Shown: positions 53,001 through 61,700 of the stretch, piece after piece
Numbering within the stretch: position 1 is the first letter of the stretch
How the letters are laid out: each line of letters starts with the position of its first letter
Notes under the pieces: generated by a model
What the model was told of the DNA's origin: nothing
The model's input: only the letters and a program-made list of their open reading frames with translations
The model's database searches: none
Translations under genes and position numbers: made by a program
From: Caenorhabditis remanei
Taxonomy: Eukaryota; Nematoda; Chromadorea; Rhabditida; Rhabditidae
DNA: 64,000 nt
Reading direction: 5' to 3'
Assembly: GCF_010183535.1 (NCBI RefSeq)
Contig: NC_071332.1
Coordinates: 2,356,001-2,420,000 of the forward strand

Positions 53001-56000
53001 AATAAATTTTTTATTTTAAAATTTTATTTTAAAAGTTTAAATTTTTTATTTTAAAATTTTATTTAATAGAATTGATCTTGAAAATATGCGAGACAGTCAA
53101 AAAACTGGCCAAAAATGCGTGAAAATGGACATAAATCGGCTCAAAAAGTGGTCGATTAAGCTGCGTATCGAACTGCCACGCTTAACTTCGAATTAAAAAA
53201 AATTAAAATTTGAATTTGCCGCCAATGTCTAGTGGAGCGCATACGATTTCACTACTCACCCCTAGACCCTGTGCAAAATGCCATAGTAAAACGTCGAATT
53301 GAAAAAGTTAAACTTGAATAGGAATTTTATTGGTTTTTATGAGAAAATCGGCAAATTTTGGTCTGAAAAGTCGCAAAAATAGGTATTTTAGCACGAAAAA
53401 GGAAATTTCAGACTTTCTTCTAGTCAAAAATGCTGGAAATCACCTTTTTTTGTCTGAAAATCTGAATTTTTGTAAATATTACCTCGGCACAGTTCTCACA
53501 ACTGCGCTCCACCGAAATTCCCTTGAAAAATGTCTCTTTTTCTCTGAGTCTCTCAATTTGGCACACAATTTTCTTCGGTTACGGTAGAGCGCGGTTGTAA
53601 GAAGTGTGCCGTGCTAAAACATTAAAAATCAATGGAAATTCTGGAATTTTCTGTTTTTTTAAGCAAAAAGATAGATTATCTGTAACCGGAACCAAAAATA
53701 GGGTTAAAAATTAATGAAAACTAAGCTGTTTTAACTAAAAATGTCAAAAAAACCGATTTTTTTTCCAAGTTTTTGCGTTAGAAAAATTGCTGGAAATCCG
53801 ACGTTTTCTCAAAGGTGAACAATTATGAAAAAACTGATTTTTTGAAGATTTTGGTGTTCGAAAATCTCTAAAAGCTGTTTTTCCCACAAAAATAGATGAA
53901 TTTTCGATTTTGTGGATGCGAAAATTTTCGAAAACCCTGTTTTTTCGGTAAAAAATGTCGAAAAAATCAGATTTTCAGACAAAAAGAAGCGGTTTTCAGC
54001 ATTTTTGAATATTGTAAATGTCTGGTATGATTTTTTTTCCCGGAAGGTACCGTAGCTCGAAAAAATGTTTTTTTTCCAAACTTTTGAATCATGTGCACAG
54101 TTTGAGCACTTTTTGGGGATTGGAAATTGCAAATAGCTATTATTTGCTCTTTGGGGAGCATCCTTGCACTAACAATGCGAACAAAAAAACTGAAATAGAG
54201 CACGTAGCAGTGTCAGTGAGCTCAATATGAGATTATTGAGGTCATATTAGCTCTGCACAGTTCTTGCAACTGCGCTCTACCGAAATGCCCCCTTGAAAAA
54301 TGTCTCTTTTTCTCTGCGTCTCTCAATTTCGCACACAATTTTCTGCGATTTCGGTAGAGCGCGGTTGTAAACAGCGTGCCGTGCTAATATGGGGATTGAA
54401 GATGGAAAGAAAAGGAATTTCCTCGGTTTTTGATGAGAAAATCGGCAATTTTTTGAAAAATAGATGTTTTAAGATATTTTTAGCACGAAAAAGGAATTGT
54501 CAGACATTTTTTTCAGTCAAAAATTCTGGAAATCAACTTTTTTAAACCGAAAAACTGGGTTTTCAATAATCTTCGCATACACTAAATTGATAATTCATAG
54601 TAATTTTTCAACGGTAAAAACGTGAAAAACCCGGATTTGTTGACATTTTCAGTCACATTTTTCATTTTTCCCAGAAATTCGACTCAAATGTTCTATTTTC
54701 TAGGAATTTCTAGTCTTATTATTAGCTCGACACAGTTCTGACAACTGCGCTCCATCGAAATGCCCTTGAAAATGTCTCTTTTTCTCTGAGTCTCTCAATT
54801 TCGGTTGAGCGCGGTTGTAACAAGTGTGTTAATAACTCCAAACACCTCCTCCTTATCTAAACCATTTCTTTACCACAAACTCCAAAAAAAACAGGCAAAA
54901 ATCACAGAAAAAGTGATAAGAATTAACGTCAATGACCACAAACAGCATTATCTAAAAATTCTAGACGAACCAACGATCGGTCATAACAAGCCATGAGAAT
55001 CGCTGTTTTTGACTGAACATTTAACTCCGTATCATTCGCCCACGTTATAAGCACGCGATTTGGCTGAGCGGCGACTCAACCTGCATGTAGAGTCCCGAGA
55101 CTAACCTATGCAGATGCGCTCTATTGCCAACGGGATTACACATTGTCGTAGCGGTGAACTTTAGAACTTTCTGTGCATACCGTGGTGAACATTAGAATTT
55201 ATTCGACGTTGAAAAATAAATTCTAATGTTCGCCACGATATGCACAGAAAGTTCTAAAGTTCACCGCTACGACAATGTGTAATCCCGTTGGCAATAGAGC
55301 GCATCTGCATAGGTTAGTCTCGGGACTCTACGTGAATCTGCCAAGTGGTCTGCAAACGCGCTTCACTAGACTTTGCGGGAAAATAATAAAAATGACACTG
55401 TGCAATCTGAAAATTCTCCCAGACGAACCAACGATTGGTCATAAGCCGGCCGCCCATCGTTCGGTCGCCGCATTCGATTTGGGCGGTGGATCGACCCAAC
55501 TGACTTATTGGCCGAACAACGAGGCGGTCTTCTCAGAACACATTGGATACGAGAGGGATATCGATTTCTTCGGGCATCACATCCGTCTTTTCACTCACAG
55601 TTTCCTTGGCAACGGTCTAATTGCCGCCCGTTTGAACATTCTTCAACTGGAAACTGATAATGATATTGAGACGACGCATCAGTTGATTACCAGTTGTATG
55701 CCAGAGGGATATCAGTTGACAGAGTGGGAATATGCACTCAAATTTTGGAATATTAAGTAAGGGAGATCACAAAGAGTGTACTCCTCGTGGACAATTAGGA
55801 TTCGAAAATTTTTGAGTAGCACTTCTGAAAATTGTCAAAAACTACTGCGTCTTGTCCACGCGAAGTACACTGTGAGACTGCTCGTGTACTCCTCGTGGAC
55901 AAGTAGGTGCAAAACATTGAGAAAAACGAGAAAAATCTACCGAAGATCATGAATTTTAGTCGATTTTTTTGGATTTTCTGCAGTTTTCCTGTAAATTTTT

Positions 56001-58356
56001 GATTAGAACTTCTGAAAATGGTTTTGGATCGATTTTTTCGTTTTTTTTTTAGAAAAAGATTCAAAAACCGCAGAAAAATCGTTCAAACAACAAAAAATGT
56101 CACAAACTTTTTGAAAATCTGACTTCAAGTTGTCCACGAGAAGTACACGGCGCTGTCGGCGTGTACTCCTCGTGGACAAGACGAAGTTTTAATTTTACTG
56201 GATTTTCTCCAGGTTTCCTGTAAATTTTTGAGTAGAACATCTGAAAATCGTCGAAAAATCCACTGAAATTTTCAAAATCTCAAATTCAACTTGTCCACGG
56301 CATAGTACAACTATGCCGTGTACTCCTCGTGGACAAGTTGAATTTGGGATTTTGAAAATTTCAGTGGATTTTTTACATTTTTTTTAGAAGTTCTCAAAAA
56401 TACACTGGAAAACTGCAGAAAATGTCATAAAAGTCCTTTTCATTTCAAAAATTTTGGTTCCTCTTGTTCACGTGGAGTACACGGGCAACAGCGTTGTGTA
56501 CTCCGCGTGGACAAGTTGACGTCGGATTTTTGAAAAGTTTGTGACTTTTTTTGTCGTTTTGACGATTTTTCTGCGATTTTTGAGTTTTTTTTCCTGAAAA
56601 AATTGATCCAAAACCACTTGAAATCAGTTCAGTTTTAAAATCTCTTATTCAACTTGTCCACCAGGAGTACACGCGGCCGCTTCTCAACAGAGCGCACTTT
56701 CATTATTTCCAATTTCCAGTGGTTCGTCGTCTCACTCGTTCTCCACATGCTACGACGTAACCAAAGCGTTCGTCGAATCGAGTGAAATAATGCATTTGCG
56801 AGAGCTGAAAGGCGCGCCAGTCTACCTGTTCTCCTATTTCTTCGATCGCGCTCTCAATAGTGGTCTCGTGAGCGGAAACGAGGGGGGACAAATTGAATTA
56901 CGGCAATTTAAACAGGCAGCCGAGGTGGCGTGCCGCCGTGGAAAGTCTGAAATTGAAGATGACGGAAGTCATTGGATGCCGTGGCAGTGTCTCGATTTGA
57001 CATATATTTATTCGTTGTTGAGAGACGGCTATCAGTTTGAGGATAGCCAGCCGATTGTGGTAAGGAAAAGGGGCCTATTTTTTGTGTTTTTGAAAAAAAA
57101 ATTGGAAAATTTTGGTCCCGAAATCACTGAGAAATCGTTGAAATTAGGTTTGGGACGTTTCAAAACCGGATATTTTTTCGGTTTCGAAATGTCCCGATTT
57201 TGAAACTTCTGGTACAAGATTTTGAGACGTTTTGCAACCTGGTCATTTCAAAACCGCCGGTTTCGAAACATCTCGGTTGCAAATCGAGCGCGTTTCAAAA
57301 CCGAGACACTTCAAACCCCCAAACGTTTTGAAACTATTACATTTCGATACCGGGAAACTTCAAAACCGGATATTTTTTGGTTTCGAAATGTCCCGGTTGC
57401 AAATCGTCTTGGTTTTGAAACTTCAGGAGGAAAGGTTTCGGGACGTTTTGAAACCGAGACATTTCGAAACCGAGACGTTTCGAAACCGCCTATTTTTTGG
57501 TCTCGAAATGTCCTGATTTTGAAATGTCAGGGATTCGAAACTTCTGGCAGAGCGGAAAGGTTTCGGGATGTTTCAAAACTGAGACCTTTCGAAATCAGGA
57601 TGTTTCAAAACGACATATTTTTCGGGTGAAAATTTTGAAAGTTTTGGTTCAGAAATTACTGAGAAATTGTTGAAATGGTGGTGGTTTTCATGAAAAAACT
57701 ATGAAAAAGTGGTCCGGGACGTTTTGAAACCATTACATTTCGATACCGGGAAACTTCAAAATCGGATATTTTTTGGTTTCGACAAGTCTCGGTTGCAAAT
57801 CGTCTTGGTTTTGAAACTTCTGGCGCAAGGGACGTTTTAAAACCGAGACATTTTGAAACCGCCTATTTTTCGGTTTCGAAACGTCTCGGTCCGGAACTTT
57901 TTGCTTCGGGACGTCTCAGAACCGAGACATTCCGAATTGTTGGTAATTTGTGGTGATTTTCGTGAAAAACAATGAAAAGGTGCTTTGAGACATTTTGCAA
58001 CCAGGGCATTTCGAAACCGAGACGCTTTGAAACTAGTCGTTTTGAAACCACTCGGTTCTAAACGTCTGGTTTCAAAACAACTTCCCTGACCCAAAACTTT
58101 TCAAAATTTCTCAAGTGCGCTCCACCGAACTCCCTCCAAATTCCAGCTCGCCAAAAAGATCAAAGGAATGGAAGTATCGTGGGGACAAGGTCTCGCGTTC
58201 GCCACCGCCAACGAGTTCCAACTAACCGAGGGAGCCATCAAAAGTGTGCTCAACTCCACCGCCGACCAGAATTCCACTGTCGTAGATCAAATTTTCGATC
58301 TGGTCTACTCGGGAACGAATCAAGTTCTTTCGTATTTTAATATTATTTCAGTTTAA
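50021..58356 (+). CDS. uda-1: UDA-1-like nucleoside diphosphatase (GDA1/CD39 family)
   Basis: Six exons in phase: 50021-50116, 51343-51483, 52462-52777, 55423-55756, 56720-57059, 58147-58356; 478 residues. The family hydrolyses UDP/GDP in the Golgi or ER lumen, allowing nucleotide-sugar antiport and glycosylation. All five apyrase conserved regions are visible: DAGSTGTR (44-51), ATAGLRLLP (123-131), SDEGVYSW (165-172), FDLGGGSTQ (202-210), and SWGQGLAFA near 420. The N-terminus (MLFPFIIFYIVGGSLTEAK) looks like a signal peptide and no C-terminal membrane segment follows, so a soluble lumenal or secreted enzyme is likely. Identification rests on family motifs and neighbourhood with rde-1. Introns carry an unusual load of palindromes and minisatellites. 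Confidence 0.92.
50378..50645. mobile_element. Two abutting family A MITEs in uda-1 intron 1
   Basis: 50378-50522 and 50522-50645 share the junction GAGCTATTAGCTTAGCCCGG. The second lacks its right end and runs into TTGACATTGTTTGGAG. Confidence 0.7.
50970..51230. mobile_element. Two family A MITEs inside a larger palindrome
   Basis: Copies at 50970-51098 and 51100-51230. The outer sequence AGCATAGTTATGGCATCTGC is mirrored by GCAGTTGCCATAACTATGC, so the pair as a whole is also an inverted repeat. It sits about 110 bases before exon 2. Confidence 0.7.
51965..52290. repeat. Family C palindrome and partial long-arm family A copy
   Basis: 51965-52035 holds TTTGAATTCCCGCCTAATCG with its mirror. 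52194-52290 holds only the left half of a long-arm foldback (CTTACAACTGCGCCCCACCG, ACGAGAGAGTATCG, GAGACGCAGAG). Confidence 0.65.
52778..53480. other. 5' part of uda-1 intron 3
   Basis: A degenerate direct repeat with GGTCTGGGGGT and GCGCTCCGC..GATCAGC at 52808-52870 and 52925-52985; the rest is AT-rich with TTTTATTTTAAAATT runs. No coding signal. Confidence 0.4.
53484..53622. mobile_element. Family A MITE in uda-1 intron 3
   Basis: CCTCGGCACAGTTCTCACAA to AAGAAGTGTGCCGTGCTAA. Confidence 0.72.
54248..54392. mobile_element. Family A MITE in uda-1 intron 3
   Basis: TATTAGCTCTGCACAGTTCT to CAGCGTGCCGTGCTAATA. Preceded by CTCAATATGAGATTATTGAG, a separate small palindrome (54220-54240). Confidence 0.72.
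54722..54832. mobile_element. Shortened family A MITE in uda-1 intron 3
   Basis: TTAGCTCGACACAGTTCTGA to GCGCGGTTGTAACAAGTGTG. The right arm lacks the CACACAATTTTCTTCGG block, so the two arms are unequal. Confidence 0.68.
54944..54996 (+). pseudogene. Truncated duplicate of the start of uda-1 exon 4
   Basis: TTCTAG followed by ACGAACCAACGATCGGTCAT repeats the true acceptor and first codons of exon 4 (TCCCAG, then ACGAACCAACGATTGGTCAT at 55423), 459 bases upstream. Spliced from exon 3 in phase it would read DEPTIGHNKP and stop. Upstream similarity (ATCTAAAAATTCT against ATCTGAAAATTCT) shows that the acceptor was copied too. Confidence 0.75.
55083..55333. repeat. Near-perfect 250-bp palindrome just before uda-1 exon 4
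   Basis: GTAGAGTCCCGAGACTAACC, ATGCGCTCTATTGCCAACGG and GTCGTAGCGGTGAACTTTAG are mirrored around an AT-rich loop that itself pairs (AATTTATT..AATAAATT). It separates the pseudo-exon from the true exon. Confidence 0.8.
55775..56685. repeat. Array of hairpins with GTCCACGAGGAGTACAC arms in uda-1 intron 4
   Basis: Five to six hairpins of the form CTTGTCCACG-GAGTACAC, 5-15 base loop, GTGTACTCCTCGTGGACAAG, centred near 55875, 56150, 56305 and 56485, with single arms at 55777 and 56655. Spacers of 110-220 bases share GATTTTCTGCAGTTTTCCTG. Loops differ while arms are conserved. Confidence 0.82.
57150..58085. repeat. GTTTCAAAACCGAGACATTTCGAAAC minisatellite in uda-1 intron 5
   Basis: Dozens of variants of TTTCGAAACCGAGAC and CGTTTTGAAAC in both orientations cover about 900 bases, with a longer block (CGTTTTGAAAC, CATTACATTTCGATACCGGG, AAACTTCAAAAYCGG) present twice (57325, 57720). 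The unit is internally self-complementary (TTTCGAAA). Confidence 0.78.
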
Positions 58357-58762
58357 CCGCTTTTTTTCTCTGAAATTGTGATTCCCCCCATTCCAATATT
58401 CTTTTCATGTCGGGTACCCGCTTAGTAACACACATCGATTCGAAATCCCCCCTCTCACTACGAGTTTTTCAATTTTTATCCATTTTTATGTCTTCTTTAT
58501 TATTGCCATGATTTCAAAATACATTCCTTTCTTTTTATTGTAATTTTACAACAAAAAAACTCGAAAATCCCCGAATTTTCAGCCTGAAAATGCTCATGGC
58601 CGAACTTTTTGGTTTTTGGGTTTCTAGGCCACTAGAAACCCAAAAACCAAAAAGTTCGGCCGCCATTGAGCATTTTCATTTCCAGGCTGAAAATTTTCGC
58701 TTTTTAATGGGTTTTTGAGTATTTTAAATTTCGAAAAATCGCACCCGCGCTCTACCGAAATC
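58357..58762. other. Convergent gap between uda-1 and the coiled-coil gene
   Basis: 406 bases between stop codons. 58595-58670 is a compact GGCCGAACTTTTTGG / CCAAAAAGTTCGGCC palindrome; 58745-58760 has CGCGCTCTACCG. No canonical AATAAA is apparent for either gene. Confidence 0.45.
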
Positions 58763-61700
58763 TCAAATCTCATTTATAACACAATAGGACTTTGGATGTT
58801 TCGGTGGAGCGACAAAACTGTACTCCTTTTCTGATGCATTTGCACAAATTCTTCGGAGTTCTGAGGTGGTTGGCACCTCCATTGAATCAATGGTCCTCTC
58901 CAGGTCTTTCAGCGTGGAATACGGTATTTCGTCGTCCTGAAATCGATAGTGGTGGCCTAGGATCCGACAACTCGGCCATCGAGGTATTTCGACGCGAAAA
59001 TGACCTCAGAACGCCATTTTCGCGTCGAAATATCACCATGGCCGAGTTGTCGGATTCTAGGCCACCACTACTTTTTACAAGCCTCAGATAACGTAGCCTA
59101 AAATCCGACAACTCTGCCATCAGCTGTAAATGAGTTCTACCGTAGTACTCGTTTCCAGCTGTAACATCATTTTCTCGTCGAAATATCACCATGGCCGAGT
59201 TGTCGGATTCTAGGCCACCACTACTTTTTACAAGCCTCGGGTAACAGTCGTGGCCTAGGATCCGACAAGTCGGTCATCGAGGTATTCCGACGCCAAAATG
59301 ACGTTCTGATGTCATTTTCGCGTCGAAATACCTCGATGGCCGAGTTGTCGGATTCTAGGCCACGTTACCTGAGGCTTATAAAAAGTAGTGGTGGCCTAGA
59401 ATCCGACAACTCGGCCATCTAGGTATTTCGACGCGAAAATGATGTTACAGCTGGAAACGTGTACTACGGTAGAACTCATTTACAGCTGATGGCAGAGTTG
59501 TCGGATCCTAGGCCACGACTTGTTACCTGAGGCTTATAAAAAGTAGTGGTGGCCTAGAATCCGACAACTCGGCCATCGAGGTATTCCGACGCGAAAATGA
59601 CCTCAGAACATCATTTTCGCGTCGGAATACCTCGATGGCCGAGTTGTCGGATCCTAGGCCACCTTACCTGATACTCATCCAGTGCTTCCATGAGATCACA
59701 CAACTTGTTCGCCACCTGACTAATCTTTCTCTGAATCACTCTCAGAAACAGTTTATCCACGTATCGATCGGTTAGTGTGAGAAGATTCTCGAATTCATAC
59801 GTCAACTTATCATACGCGATTTGCACGGTTTTTTGGAGGTGCAGGAGGGAGGTCTGGAAAATTTGAATTTGAAAAAATAACTTTTTGCAAACGCGATCTA
59901 TTGAGACTAAGCACAGGGGTTTTTGATCTACCTAAAAATTGAAATTTTCAATCAATACGACCACTCCCAAAAAAGTCTGAAATCAAATTTCATGAAAATA
60001 ATGAACAACTTTGGAGAAATGTCATGTAGCCACATATGGTCTGACATCAAATGTTTTGATATGGCTGTAAAGATCAAAGCTAGCGCAATATTTTTGTAGT
60101 TGGAAGTTTTTTGATAGCTCTTCACCCCGCTGAGATACGCGCCTTTGAAAATGGGCACATATGGCGGCGAGAGGGAGAGAGCGGGAGAGGCGCAGAGAAA
60201 CGAGCGCGTCTCGTTTCTCTGCGTCTCTTTGCCGCTTGTTTTAGGTAGTCAACTTTCAAGGCGCGTATCTCAGCTGGATGAAGAGCTATCAAGAAACTTC
60301 CAACTACAAAAATGTAGCCCTAGGTTTGATCTACACAACGATATTAAAATTTTTGTTGTCAGACCAAATTTGGCTAGTGGAGCGCACTTACCAAATTCTC
60401 TTCCTCGTCATTATACTTCCGATTATGATCGAAATCCAAAAAAGTCGTCTTCACCTTCACCACCGTCCCCCTCATCGTCTTCAACCAATCTCCCCATTCC
60501 TGTTCTTGCTCCTCCCACCGTATCCTCAACTTGATACAATTCAAGAACATCTGAATCCTTCTAGACGATTCCTTCCGGAACTGTCTCATGTCTTCCTCGG
60601 CTTCCCGATTCATTTGCTCTCGTTTTTCACGTACTTTACGCATTTCCTCGTTGAATCTCTCGTTTTGAGCGTCAAGTTTTCGACGGAAACTTGCGTCCGC
60701 CTCATTACAACGATTGGTAAAGTTCAAGGAGGAGGTGTTAGAGGAGAGACTGGGTGTTCTGGAATTTTTTTTTGATAAATTCTCTTTCTAGATTTCTTAC
60801 AACCCTTAGAACATGAAATATTAGTTCAAAAATCAAAATATTTTGAAAATATAGCCTAACTTTGAAGAGGTGTTTTGGGACCAAATTTGGTCTGACAACA
60901 AAAATTTTAATATCGTTGTGTAGATCAAACCTAGGGCTACATTTTTGCAATTGAAAGTTTTTTGATAGCTCTTCACCCCTCTGAGATACGCGCCTTAAAA
61001 GTTGACTACCTAAAACAAGCGGCAGAGAGACGCAGAGAAACGAGTCGCGCGCGCTTCTCTGCGTCTCCCCCAGCTCTCTCCCTCTCGCCGCCATATGTGC
61101 TCATCTTCAAAGACGCGTATCTCGGCGGGGTGAATAGCTATCAAAAAACTTTCAACTACAAAAATATAGCGCTAGTTTTGATCTACACAATGATATTAAA
61201 TTTTTTCAGACTTGTCACGGGCCGGGCCGGGCCGGGCCGGGCCGGGCCGAAATCAGAGAAAAATCTCGGCCCGGCCCGGCCCGGCCCGGCCCGGCCCGGC
61301 CCGGCCCGGCCCGGCCCGGGGGCCCGGCCCGCTCGGCCCGTTTTGAAACATTTTTTCAAAAAATTTCTTGTTTTTCAACTTTTTTTTGGAAATTTTTTGA
61401 AATTTTTTGAAAAAAGTATAGTTTTTGAATAAACATTTAAAATTGAATCAAAATGTGAATATGTATGATAATCAAAGCATTTTTACTCTTTTTTTTCGAA
61501 AAATTTCAAAAAAAAATTGGTAAAAATGGTTACCCATTTTTGAATCCGGGCCGACCGGGCCGGGCCGGGCCAAGAGAAATTTCGGCCCGGCCCGGCCCGG
61601 CCAAGAAAAATCTCGGCCCGGCCCGGCCCGGCCCGGCCCGGGGGCCCGGCCCGGGCCGGCCCGATTTTTGACAAGTCTGAATTTTTTGATGTCAGACCAC

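Noticed and set aside
61200..61680. ORFs rich in Gly-Pro-Ala-Arg in the GGCC arrays
   Set aside because: GGGCCC-type repeats are open in most frames; the region is a hAT-like element.
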